Shown here: positions 50,864 through 59,157 of the stretch, one piece after another
How positions within the stretch are numbered: the stretch's first letter is position 1
How the letters are laid out: each line of letters begins with the position of its first letter
From: Bdellovibrio sp. ZAP7
Lineage (GTDB): Bacteria; Bdellovibrionota; Bdellovibrionia; Bdellovibrionales; Bdellovibrionaceae
DNA length: 64,000 nt
Assembly (NCBI RefSeq): GCF_006874645.1
Contig: NZ_CP030082.1
Span: forward strand, 1,674,001 to 1,738,000
Direction: 5' to 3'
Notes under the pieces: model-generated
Database searches by the model: none
What the model saw: only the letters and a program-made list of their open reading frames with translations
Told to the model about the DNA's origin: nothing
Position numbers and translations under genes: made by a program

Positions 50864-51097
50864 GTGATGGCGTTGTTACTGTTCTCAGGTTGTCGGATGA
50901 CTAGAACAATCGTTGGATCAGATGGGACGCCTCATCAACTTATTAGTTGTTGCACAACCGCATCTTGTTATGAAAAAGCTCGCGACGTATGCGGTAGGAA
51001 TTATAAGATCATCTACACTTCGACAGAAACTTCGGGCGACGCAAACGCAACGTCTAGTTCCATCAACCTCATGGTGAAATGCGAAAACCAAAAGTAG
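50864..51097 (+). CDS. Small cysteine-rich lipoprotein
   Basis: This frame of 77 residues begins with a very short hydrophobic leader ending FSGC, a plausible lipobox, then a compact domain with CCTTASCYEKARDVCG and KCENQ. That pattern (Cys-Tyr-x-Lys-Ala near the middle, a strand, then a Cys before the end) recurs in small proteobacterial lipoproteins of unknown role. The leader lacks the usual basic N-terminus, and neither GTG 50864 nor ATG 50867 has a good ribosome site, so the 5' end may be damaged. Confidence 0.5.
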   Translation: MMALLLFSGCRMTRTIVGSDGTPHQLISCCTTASCYEKARDVCGRNYKIIYTSTETSGDANATSSSINLMVKCENQK

Positions 51098-51457
51098 CTC
51101 CATTTGGAACTATCCTGCGAAGTACGCGAAAGCGTCTTTGCCATTCGTTACTGTTAGGGAAGCTGATTTGCACACAGAAATTTGCTACGAGATTCGCAAT
51201 CCCGATTTCGCCTATCAACCGGCCGATGGATTTCATCTAAAGTGCGGTTACGCAAAGACGGGAGAAAATTTCCATCCCGTGTTGTCGGTGGCCCAATTTT
51301 CAGTCGTTTTTGATAAGAAATATTGATCGTTAACAAACACTTTTCATCAGTCGCTCAAATTTTCTTGAAGCTTGTACCATTACTCTCTTTCTTAAATCTC
51401 GACATGTTATAGTTTGTTTAGTCCGGCCTTATCTGTTTTTTGGGCCAAGGAGTCGTC
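51098..51457. other. Intergenic stretch before the CHASE3-GAF gene
   Basis: This 360-bp stretch has no well-supported gene. A 62-codon frame from a TTG at 51138 has no ribosome site and no recognised domain. An AT-rich segment near 51400-51420 (TTATAGTTT) could be a -10 region for the next gene. Confidence 0.45.
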
Positions 51458-52687
51458 TTGGAGAAGGGCACGAAAGGTACTAAAGCTGAAAAAAGTCTCT
51501 TCTGGGGAGGGGCCCTGGCAGTTCTGTGTTTGGTGGTAATGGGAATTTATTTGCAAAATAATCTAGATAACATCGCAGAGGCTGGTATTCAGCGCGCAAA
51601 ACTCCGAAAAAGTGCTCTCCAGATAAAGATTTTGAAATCGCTGATTGTCGATGCTGAAACAGGACAAAGGGGGTTCTTGTTAACCGGAAATCAGCGGTAT
51701 CTTCGACCTTACAACGCCGTCGCGGAAGATATTGACGATAAATTTGCAGAATTGGAAATCCTGCTAAGCAATAGCCCCGCGCAGCTTGAGCTACTTCGTC
51801 GGGCCCGGGAGTTAACGGGAGAAAAATTGAATGAGCTTAAGCGGACAGTCGACTTAAAACGTCGCGGCTTCACTCCGGAAGCTTTGGAGATTGTGAAGTC
51901 TGACAACGGCCAAGAGGCGATGGAGTCTCTGCGAAATATTTTTGATGAAATGGAGATTTTCCAAGAAGCTCAAATCGTCTCTTTGAGTGGCGCCTTTGTG
52001 CAGACTATCCGTAAAAGTAAAAAAGTGAATTTTTTAGGCACTACATTTTTGACACTGCTCACGCTGGGTCTTATCTTTCTCTTCCAAAAAAATGTTCGCA
52101 TTAGATCTCATCTTCACAAGTCATTGGTCGAATTAGTCGCATCTCTTCGAAAGAAAGAAGAAATTCGCTCGGAAGTTATAGCCATCCAAAATGATATTGC
52201 TGCTTCTTACTTCGATTTGCATTTGATGTTGGATAAAGTCGTCCATCTATCAATGCACCTGACAAAATCGGATGGGGCGCTCATCGAGGAGCTGGATCTT
52301 GAAAGTGGAGACTTGGTTTATCGATATGCCGCAGGTGCAGCGGTTCCTTACTTGGGTATCCGCGTGCAGGCGAGGAATAGTTTTTCCGGATTGTGCGTGC
52401 GGGTGGGACATCCGTTGTTATGCAAAGATTCCGAGGTAGATGATCGGGTCGACAAAGAGGCTTGTCGCCGCGTTCATTTGCGATCAATGATTGTGGTGCC
52501 GCTCTATTATGGTGACCGATTGTTGGGCGTCCTGAAAAACTATTCGGAACATCCAAACTATTACAGTGAGGAAGTATTTGAGGCACTCTCATTGGTGTCT
52601 GGCATGTTGTCGTCCTCCCTTGGTCGGGCAAAGGAGTTTGAAAAGACTCAGGAGGAAATCCAAGCGCTTCGTCGACTTTCATCTTGA
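51458..52687 (+). CDS. Membrane sensor with CHASE3 and GAF domains, no output domain
   Basis: This 409-residue protein has an N-terminal helix (WGGALAVLCLVVMGIYL). A CHASE3 extracytoplasmic domain follows (about residues 40-180; the signature LIVDAETGQRGFLLTGN), then a second helix (TFLTLLTLGLIFLF), a coiled coil, and a GAF domain (about 245-395; VPYLGIRV, SMIVVPLYYGDRLLGVL). There is no kinase, cyclase or methyl-accepting domain. The start is TTG 51458, with AAGGAG 5 bases upstream. It converges on the HD-GYP/kinase operon, so it may feed that pathway. Confidence 0.85.
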   Translation: MEKGTKGTKAEKSLFWGGALAVLCLVVMGIYLQNNLDNIAEAGIQRAKLRKSALQIKILKSLIVDAETGQRGFLLTGNQRYLRPYNAVAEDIDDKFAELEILLSNSPAQLELLRRARELTGEKLNELKRTVDLKRRGFTPEALEIVKSDNGQEAMESLRNIFDEMEIFQEAQIVSLSGAFVQTIRKSKKVNFLGTTFLTLLTLGLIFLFQKNVRIRSHLHKSLVELVASLRKKEEIRSEVIAIQNDIAASYFDLHLMLDKVVHLSMHLTKSDGALIEELDLESGDLVYRYAAGAAVPYLGIRVQARNSFSGLCVRVGHPLLCKDSEVDDRVDKEACRRVHLRSMIVVPLYYGDRLLGVLKNYSEHPNYYSEEVFEALSLVSGMLSSSLGRAKEFEKTQEEIQALRRLSS

Positions 52688-52690
52688 GGT

Positions 52691-54055
52691 TTATGCACTT
52701 TGTTGGTTTTTATTAGCGCCAAACAGTTCATTCAACGCTTTAAGGCAGTTAGCGTCCAAAAGTCCCTGCTTCGTTTCTAGCAGGACCCGATTCGCGCTAT
52801 AGCCATCCATCGGTTCATCTATGTCTGGATTTTTCAAAGTTAAACAACAGAAGTGATCTGCGGTCGAGATAATACGAGTGAGTGGATGGATCTTTTTTTT
52901 ATCTATGCCTCGAGGATATCCTGTTCCCATCATGTCCTCGTGATGTTCATAGGTGATTTGAATAACGTCCGTAGGAATGCCTTTTATGGATTCCAGAATT
53001 TCTTTTCCTCGAATGGGATGAGACTCGATCATAAGGCGTTCTTGCTTGGAGAGTTTAAATCGACTTTTCTTGAGCAAATCTGCAGGCAGTTCTTTGAATC
53101 CAATATTGTGAAAGATGCCAGCCATGGCAATTTTAAATAGATTTTGTGGTGAATTAATTCCCATTTTCTTTGCTATCATAACCGAGTACATGCTAACGCC
53201 CAAACTATGTGCATAGAGTGAATCGCTATTTTCGTTAAGCTGATCCAAAACTGTAAGAGCATCCTCGGATTCAGTTATTACAGAGACACAGGAGCTTAAG
53301 AAATCCTTGGCGTTGTTGAAAACGGATTTATCTGTTCCTTGCACAAACGCTTGTTGAACGATTAATCCCCCCGTGTATTGCATGAAGCGCAATTTTTTTG
53401 GGTCTGTCACCAAAGTGCTATTGTTGACGGCTTTGGAAAGATGTACCGTAAATCCAACGATGCGAGAAAAGTCTACCTGTTTGACATACAGATCGTGGAC
53501 GCCTTTCTGCTTAAAGATTTTTATTTTGTCTTCAGGTATTTTGCCTCCCTTATGTGCGATTTTTATATATTTATCTTTTGCGACTTTCACGAAGATGCCA
53601 AATTCAGTATCTTTTTCTGTTAAAAAGTCTTCGACCGGTAGGGAGCAGAAATCTTCGTCTTTTCCGGCATCGGCAACGAATGCATGGGGCGCAGTTTCTT
53701 GGTGAAGCAGGTGGCTTACTTTTTGTAGCAGATCAGAGGATTTAAAGGGTTTAGGAATAAAATCTTTTGCACCCAATCTGTGGGCACTTGTAGTCTCCAA
53801 GATTTCAGAAAAGCCAGTCATCAGCATTACTGGAACGTTTGAGCGGTATTGAATAACCCATTTAAGGAGCTCGATACCTGTGCATTCGGGCATTTTGATA
53901 TCAGAAATTATCAGATCAGGAGTTTTTTCACTTAAGATTTGTTTCGCCTGATTTCCATGTTCCGCTTCGATTACTTCATAAGATTTCTTTAAAAAGTCTT
54001 TCACCGCGGAACGGAAGAATTCATCGTCCTCAACTAAAAGTATGGTTTTTTTCAT
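52691..54055 (-). CDS. Response regulator with degenerate HD-GYP domain
   Basis: This 454-residue regulator has a REC domain (E9/D10/D11, phospho-acceptor D52 in LIISDIKMPE, T80, K102). A linker domain (about 130-240) follows, then an HD-GYP domain. The domain keeps H283, H346, the H371-H372-E pair and G379-Y380-P381, but the defining HD pair is H316-N317 (GIFHNIGFKELP). Loss of that aspartate should weaken metal binding, so cyclic-di-GMP hydrolysis is doubtful; it may bind the nucleotide or act as a scaffold. It overlaps the kinase gene by 4 bp, so the two are a cognate pair. Confidence 0.88.
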   Translation of the reverse strand: MKKTILLVEDDEFFRSAVKDFLKKSYEVIEAEHGNQAKQILSEKTPDLIISDIKMPECTGIELLKWVIQYRSNVPVMLMTGFSEILETTSAHRLGAKDFIPKPFKSSDLLQKVSHLLHQETAPHAFVADAGKDEDFCSLPVEDFLTEKDTEFGIFVKVAKDKYIKIAHKGGKIPEDKIKIFKQKGVHDLYVKQVDFSRIVGFTVHLSKAVNNSTLVTDPKKLRFMQYTGGLIVQQAFVQGTDKSVFNNAKDFLSSCVSVITESEDALTVLDQLNENSDSLYAHSLGVSMYSVMIAKKMGINSPQNLFKIAMAGIFHNIGFKELPADLLKKSRFKLSKQERLMIESHPIRGKEILESIKGIPTDVIQITYEHHEDMMGTGYPRGIDKKKIHPLTRIISTADHFCCLTLKNPDIDEPMDGYSANRVLLETKQGLLDANCLKALNELFGANKNQQSA

Positions 54056-55104
54056 GTGATGCTGCCTTGTAGTTCTGATAGTTCAATTTCTAAGGTTTGT
54101 TTTTTTGGAATTTCAATCACGAAACTGGTATTCAAATCTCCCGGATCAATGAAGAGTCTGCCATTGTGACTTTTTATAATTCCTACGGAAATACTGAGAC
54201 CTATGCCAGTTCCTTTGCCAATTTCCTTAGTGGTGAAAAACGGATGAAAAATTTTTTCCAGATATTCCGGTGCGATACCGGCCCCGCTGTCGGTCACTCT
54301 GAATTGAACGAAGTCTGGAGTGTCATCGACTTGAACGGTCACCCATTTTTCAGATAGTTTTGAAACGGCGTCGAGGGCATTGTTCATTAGATTTAATAAC
54401 ACCTGAGTAATTTCAGTGGGGCGGCACTCGATCACGATGGTAGAAGCGGGAATTTTCCAGCGAAGATCTACCGACTCACTTTTGAACCGGTCTTCGCAAA
54501 GAATGACGGCGTCTTCTATGCACTCTTGAACAGAGAATTCTGTAAAAGGATCAAGTTCACCGGCTCGAGCGAAAGTTTTTAGTCCTTTGATGATTTTAGC
54601 AATTCGGTCAATAGTTGCATCCGATTTATGAACATAGTCAGCGAGAGCATCCTTGTCTGACTGTTCGCCTTTTTCGAGCTCCGAAATGGCTTCATTCAGG
54701 AACATCTTGATTGCAGCTAGGGGGGTGTTGATTTCATGAGCGATGCCTCCGACCATTTCACCTAAGGCCGACATTTTCGCTGCTTGTAATGCGATATTTT
54801 TTTGTTCATTGAGTTCGAGGTTAGCCGCTTCGGACATTTTGTGAATGGAGGCCTGAATGCTTTTCTGTATTTTTAGGATAACTATCGAACAGAGCAGGGT
54901 CATGGCGGAAAATAGAATGGTTAGCAAAACAACTACATCGAACACCGCATCTACCGGAAGCTGTTGTTTTTTTATGGAGATATTTGCAAATGTAACAATA
55001 ATGCCAGCGATACCAATGGCAGATATTACCAACTCGGCATACGGAATGATATCTCCCGTATATGTATCCTTGATTTGGTCCGCAATCGGTAGGTTGTTTT
55101 TCAT
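54052..55104 (-). CDS. Membrane sensor histidine kinase
   Basis: This is a kinase of about 350 residues with two N-terminal helices (AELVISAIGIAGIIVTF and VVVLLTILFSAMTLLCSIVIL), almost no periplasmic loop, a coiled coil, the HisKA box EMVGGIAHEINTPL, and HATPase motifs (LLNLMNNALDAV, DSGAGIAP, GTGIGLSIS). The layout suits sensing within the membrane or from the cytoplasm. ATG 55104 is used; a TTG at 55134 is possible but lacks a ribosome site. It is transcribed first in a two-gene unit with the REC/HD-GYP regulator and divergently from the FIST-like pair. Confidence 0.86.
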   Translation of the reverse strand: MKNNLPIADQIKDTYTGDIIPYAELVISAIGIAGIIVTFANISIKKQQLPVDAVFDVVVLLTILFSAMTLLCSIVILKIQKSIQASIHKMSEAANLELNEQKNIALQAAKMSALGEMVGGIAHEINTPLAAIKMFLNEAISELEKGEQSDKDALADYVHKSDATIDRIAKIIKGLKTFARAGELDPFTEFSVQECIEDAVILCEDRFKSESVDLRWKIPASTIVIECRPTEITQVLLNLMNNALDAVSKLSEKWVTVQVDDTPDFVQFRVTDSGAGIAPEYLEKIFHPFFTTKEIGKGTGIGLSISVGIIKSHNGRLFIDPGDLNTSFVIEIPKKQTLEIELSELQGSIT

Positions 55105-55146
55105 CCCCGTTAATTCGGAACTGAAAAGTGTCAACTAAACAGATCT

Positions 55147-55158
55147 CAAGAAATCTTG
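55147..55158. promoter_or_regulatory. Candidate operator dyad in divergent promoter region
   Basis: CAAGA-AA-TCTTG is a perfect short palindrome in the 156-bp region between the divergently transcribed kinase and small-protein genes. Its position suits joint control of both units, but 10 paired bases can occur by chance. Confidence 0.25.
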
Positions 55159-55260
55159 GCCCGAAAATTCAGATGTTTGCGAGTTTGTTCTATATAACTT
55201 CAAAACAGGACGCCGATAAGAAGAATGTCCTTTTTAACCCATACAATACATGGGAGACGT

Positions 55261-55500
55261 ATGATTCCGCCGAAGGAGCATCCGCGCTGGAGAGAAATTG
55301 TTGCCCACGATGGCAATCTTTCTTTGCACGCTTTATCAACCAAGATGGTTATGACGCGAGTTAGAACCGTTTTAGGTACGAGCCCCACTGAAGAAAAGGT
55401 TCAGGAAGCCATTACTATCGCTTTTGACTTTTTTAAGAAGAATGAATTCGCAGTGGCAGATGATATTAAAACTTTATTTGGTGAGGATTCCGGAAGATGA
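55261..55500 (+). CDS. Small soluble protein of unknown function
   Basis: This 79-residue protein starts MIPPKEHPRWREIVAHDG after a GGGAGA ribosome site; the region between 55225 and 55261 is not needed. It seems to be largely helical and ends FGEDSGR. No family is recognised. It overlaps the FIST-like gene by 4 bp (ATGA), so the two are translated together and may act as partners. Both are divergent from the kinase-regulator pair. Confidence 0.65.
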   Translation: MIPPKEHPRWREIVAHDGNLSLHALSTKMVMTRVRTVLGTSPTEEKVQEAITIAFDFFKKNEFAVADDIKTLFGEDSGR

Positions 55501-56492
55501 AAAGTCTTTTAAAAGTAAATGAAGTGGTGGAGTTAATTAAGTCCGGAAAAAAACTAGTTTTAGCAGCTGATGAAAAGTTGCTGATGGCCCTGCCAAAGGG
55601 GCAGTGGATCGGCGGGACTATTCCGTATTTCATGTCAGAGAATGGCGGAATAGAAACCACGGAGCTCATTCAGGTCGGTGTACTGCCGGATTTTGTTGAG
55701 CACTGTACTGTCATTCACTACAGAGCCGATAAATTGCATAAGATACCTTCTGATTATGAACAAAATGGCGTGTCCTTTATCATGATACCTGCTTTTTCAA
55801 ATGCACATTTTGAGTTTGCGAAAAATTGTTCAAGTTACCAAGGAATCTTTGATCATCCTCTTTTGGGTTGGATCACGGGCTATCAATTGGGACAGACTGT
55901 TCTGACTAAGCCAAAAACCTTTAATGGACTCACAGGTGAATTTTCGGAAGATGGCGCGCTGGTTATGCATTTAAATCTTCGCGAGGATAAATTCGGCAAA
56001 GTTAATATTATTAACATTTTTAACCAGGGATCTGGAGACGCGATTTCATTCAAGGAAACGGGGTTTGAGGTATCGTCCTGTTTGGTGAATGGTGTGGAAA
56101 CGAGCTTTTTCGACTATATCAAATCCAATAATATCAACACGCAATTGCCACTGGTCGCAAATTATTCAGGCGCAGCCGTTAATGTGAGTATTATGACTCT
56201 TAACGAAGACAAAAGGACAGTCAGTTTATATGCGCCCGTATTTCCGGGGGTGGATTACAAAATCGCAGCTGCAGTGGAAAGTTACGAAGGCGAATTTGAA
56301 AAACATGTTTCCCGAATGAATCTAACCAAGCCAACGTTGTCCTGCAATTGTGTTCTGAATTACCTTTATGCAAATCTTGAGGGTAAAAAAACCGCGAATA
56401 TCCTGGGGCCGATGACGTTCGGAGAAATCGCGTACATGCTCTTGAATCAGACGATGGTATATGTAACTTTTGAAGACAAGGTAGCGCCTTAA
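55497..56492 (+). CDS. FIST-like sensory domain protein
   Basis: This is a 331-residue soluble protein. The N-terminal part has a GQWIGGTIPYFMSENGG turn like the conserved GG site of FIST N-terminal domains. The C-terminus has LSCNCVLNYLY followed by GPMTFGEIAYMLLNQTMVYVTF, which resembles the cysteine and GEI/N-Q-T motifs of FIST C-terminal domains (small-ligand sensors found beside signal-transduction genes). It has no attached output domain. It is co-translated with the small protein upstream and sits opposite a histidine kinase operon. The resemblance is moderate and needs a profile search. Confidence 0.5.
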   Translation: MKSLLKVNEVVELIKSGKKLVLAADEKLLMALPKGQWIGGTIPYFMSENGGIETTELIQVGVLPDFVEHCTVIHYRADKLHKIPSDYEQNGVSFIMIPAFSNAHFEFAKNCSSYQGIFDHPLLGWITGYQLGQTVLTKPKTFNGLTGEFSEDGALVMHLNLREDKFGKVNIINIFNQGSGDAISFKETGFEVSSCLVNGVETSFFDYIKSNNINTQLPLVANYSGAAVNVSIMTLNEDKRTVSLYAPVFPGVDYKIAAAVESYEGEFEKHVSRMNLTKPTLSCNCVLNYLYANLEGKKTANILGPMTFGEIAYMLLNQTMVYVTFEDKVAP

Positions 56493-56522
56493 GTCGCGCT
56501 ACCAAGAAAAGCCGCGTTAAAC

Positions 56523-57650
56523 CTAGAAAGTAAAAAACGGCTCCATCTCAATCGGACGTTCATTGGACGGATGCATGAACTCCGGTGGTTCCGTATCCGG
56601 CGGCATCATCAAATAAACTCCAAATGGAATTTTCGCCGACACCCAATTCATCGGGCGACGGTAAACGTATTCAGAACGCATCTGATTATAAACCAGGAAC
56701 TCATTTTCTTGAGCATCGTCAAAGGCTTTCCAAAGCAAAGCTTCAAAAATATCGCCATTATCCGCATGCAGGAAATTCAAATATTTAAAATTTAAACTTG
56801 CTTCGATTTTCAGACGAGAAAACGGCTTCGTCATCGTGCGAGTCCAGCCCAGCATTTTTCCGAATTTCAAAAACTGACGGAAGTTGTGGGCTTTCAAGTT
56901 GTAAGTCATCGGGATGAAGTCTTGCTTGCCCTCGGCGGACCAAGGAGCACAACAACCGACGATGTTGTCGTTCTTATCAATCGCGATAATGAAATCTTCA
57001 AGCTTCAAACCTTCCCAACGATCCAATTTATCGTGGAAGCTTTGTGCATCCCAAACCGTCGCCAAATCCTTAGAGCGGGATTTTTGCGAGATATAATAAA
57101 TCAAAGCATCCACATTCGCGGGACTTCCATGGCGCATACGCAAGTGTGGCAGTGGATTTTTCGCCCAAGGAAAGCGTCCATGGACAGAAACCATGTTTAA
57201 ACGACGGAACAAGTAATAACGAGGCAAAGGACGTTTCAAAGTTCTTTGGCGAACGAAGGCATTCATGGATTTTGCTTCGTTTAAGCTCATCACCGTAAAG
57301 AAATACTTCGCATCCAAGACGGAGGAGACTTCATTCATCACTGGCAAAAAGTGCTGACCCCATTCCAAGATCGCTTTACGATTCGAAGAAATACGTAAGT
57401 CCCGGCCAAAGGCCACGGTGCGAACTTTATTATCCAGCAAAACATCGCGAACCACAAAGCTCGCCATGCCTTCCAGTTTTCCTTCGTCCTTCAACATATA
57501 AGTTAAAGACTTTTCCCCATGAACTTCATAAGGATGAAAAAAATTTCCGTCACGATCAATTTTGATCTGCAAGGGACCATCTAACGGGAAACTTTTGTAA
57601 AATTCAACTAACGCGGCCGAATCATCCGGCGAGGCAATCTCAAGTTTCAT
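56523..57650 (-). CDS. Putative GNAT-fold protein of unknown substrate
   Basis: This is a 375-residue soluble protein. Residues about 60-150 look like a GNAT N-terminal half (GKLEGMASFVVRDVLLDNK, FGRDLRIS), and a second similar strand pair occurs around 220-250 (DFIIAIDKNDNIVGCCAPWS), so it may be a tandem GNAT. The acetyl-CoA loop (R-x-x-G-x-G) is not clear, hence the caution. ATG 57650 shares its A with the stop of the cobalamin adenosyltransferase gene (TAATG), a coupled arrangement. A TTG 15 bases upstream is an alternative start. Confidence 0.5.
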   Translation of the reverse strand: MKLEIASPDDSAALVEFYKSFPLDGPLQIKIDRDGNFFHPYEVHGEKSLTYMLKDEGKLEGMASFVVRDVLLDNKVRTVAFGRDLRISSNRKAILEWGQHFLPVMNEVSSVLDAKYFFTVMSLNEAKSMNAFVRQRTLKRPLPRYYLFRRLNMVSVHGRFPWAKNPLPHLRMRHGSPANVDALIYYISQKSRSKDLATVWDAQSFHDKLDRWEGLKLEDFIIAIDKNDNIVGCCAPWSAEGKQDFIPMTYNLKAHNFRQFLKFGKMLGWTRTMTKPFSRLKIEASLNFKYLNFLHADNGDIFEALLWKAFDDAQENEFLVYNQMRSEYVYRRPMNWVSAKIPFGVYLMMPPDTEPPEFMHPSNERPIEMEPFFTF

Positions 57651-58225
57651 TAAGTCTTTTTCCAAAGGACTTCAGATTGTCCCATTTTAAGGTTGGCCCA
57701 ACGAGCAGCAACGAATAAGAAATCGCTTAAGCGATTCAAATACTGCAAACACATGGCATAGCGCTCATCTTTCACCGCGATTTCAGCAGATCTGCGTTCG
57801 CTGCGACGGCAGCAGGTACGTGCTACGTGCAAATGCGAAGCGACAATGTGGCCTGCTGGTAAAATGAAATTGCGCAGTTCCGGCAACTCCGCCGTTAATT
57901 CATCAATTTTAACTTCCAGCACGCGAATTTGTTCGCCAGTGATCGGTGGCAACATTTGAAAGACTTCGTCTTTCTCCGTTGCCAGCAGGCTTCCGATGTT
58001 GAAAAGCTCGTTTTGTATTTTCTCAAGGATCTCATCCAAAGCAAGCAGGGTCGGATAGGCATACAAAGTGGAACGACAGACTCCGATATAGCTATTCAAC
58101 TCATCCACGGTGCCATAGGCCTCCACGCGTGGATTGAATTTTTCAACGCATGAACCATCCACCAATCGTGTGGTCCCTTTGTCGCCAGTGCGAGTGTAGA
58201 TCTTTGCTTTGGGAGGTGTCGTCAT
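57650..58225 (-). CDS. Cob(I)alamin adenosyltransferase, PduO type
   Basis: This 191-residue enzyme transfers the adenosyl group of ATP to cob(I)alamin, making coenzyme B12. The signature TRTGDKGTTRLVDGSCVEK near the N-terminus binds ATP. The helical bundle shows VDELNSYIGVCR, LPAGHIVASHLHVARTCCRRSER, and LNRLSDFLFVAARW, as in PduO/MMAB proteins. ATG 58225 is chosen because AAAGGG lies just upstream; a TTG at 58243 would contain that ribosome site. It shares a base with the next gene downstream and is divergent from the amidohydrolase gene. Confidence 0.93.
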   Translation of the reverse strand: MTTPPKAKIYTRTGDKGTTRLVDGSCVEKFNPRVEAYGTVDELNSYIGVCRSTLYAYPTLLALDEILEKIQNELFNIGSLLATEKDEVFQMLPPITGEQIRVLEVKIDELTAELPELRNFILPAGHIVASHLHVARTCCRRSERRSAEIAVKDERYAMCLQYLNRLSDFLFVAARWANLKMGQSEVLWKKT

Positions 58226-58287
58226 AACTTTTGCCCTTTTCAATTTAAGTGTCGCGTTTTACTCTGGTGGGGTCAAGAGAGGTTCCT

Positions 58288-59097
58288 ATGGAAATCACAG
58301 CTCCGTTAATGGTCACAATTCCACATTCGGGTGAGAAAATTCCACCCCAAACTCCGTGGTTAAACACGTTGCCTGAAGAAATCGTCATGTGCGATGTGGA
58401 CCGTTACGTAGACTTCTTGTACGAACCGACACTTCGCAAACTGCAAATCCCATTTGTTAAGACCGAGTGGCATCGTTATGCCGCTGATATGAACCGTGTT
58501 CCAGAAGATGTGGATTCCTCCTCTGTGATCGGGAATAAAAATCCCGCGGGAATGCACAACCGTGGTTTCCACTGGGTGATCACAACCTACAAACATCAGT
58601 TGATGAAAGAGCCGATGACAAGCCAGGCGCATGATGAGTTGGTGAAACTGATTTATGAGCCTTTCCATAATAATATCCGCGACCTTTACGCGAAACTTCA
58701 CGAGAAAGGTTATAAAAAAACCTTTCACATTGATGCCCACAGCATGCCGTCGGTGGGAACAAGTGAGCATCGCGATCCCGGGGAGCGCCGAGCTGATATC
58801 GTGGTCAGTGATAGCAAAGGCAAAAGCTGTGATCCGCGTTTCAAAGACCTGGTGATCGCTGCCTATGTGACTGCAGGATTCAAAGTTGGATACAACTGGC
58901 CGTATTTTGGCGGTCGCGTCACAGAGCAATACGGAGATCCGTCTCGTGAAATGCATACTTTGCAGGTTGAAATGAACCGCGAGCTTTACATGGACGAGAA
59001 AACGAAGAAGTTGAAACCGGAAGAAGCCAAGAAGGTTCAGGAGAAAATCGCCTTTGCTTTGAGCTATATCCGCAACAATTTACAGCACCTAGCGTAG
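58288..59097 (+). CDS. N-formylglutamate amidohydrolase family protein
   Basis: This is a 269-residue protein of the FGase/HutG2-like family, which removes formate from N-formyl-glutamate (histidine breakdown) or acts on related N-formyl compounds. Motifs are VTIPHSGEKIPP at the start, DVDRYVDFLYEP, FHIDAHSMPSVG, and NWPYFGGRVTEQYG, with His/Asp/Glu residues for zinc. ATG 58288 follows AGAGAGG; earlier GTG 58249 is less likely. No hut genes are near, so the substrate could be peptide-derived in a predator; that is inference. Confidence 0.88.
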   Translation: MEITAPLMVTIPHSGEKIPPQTPWLNTLPEEIVMCDVDRYVDFLYEPTLRKLQIPFVKTEWHRYAADMNRVPEDVDSSSVIGNKNPAGMHNRGFHWVITTYKHQLMKEPMTSQAHDELVKLIYEPFHNNIRDLYAKLHEKGYKKTFHIDAHSMPSVGTSEHRDPGERRADIVVSDSKGKSCDPRFKDLVIAAYVTAGFKVGYNWPYFGGRVTEQYGDPSREMHTLQVEMNRELYMDEKTKKLKPEEAKKVQEKIAFALSYIRNNLQHLA

Positions 59098-59157
59098 GGC
59101 GTCGAAGACCGAAAAGCATAGTCATAGGGCAGGGTTTCATCTAATGATATTCGCTCT

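Noticed and set aside
51138-51326. 62-codon frame between the small lipoprotein and CHASE3-GAF genes
   Set aside because: It starts at TTG without a ribosome site, and no domain is recognised.
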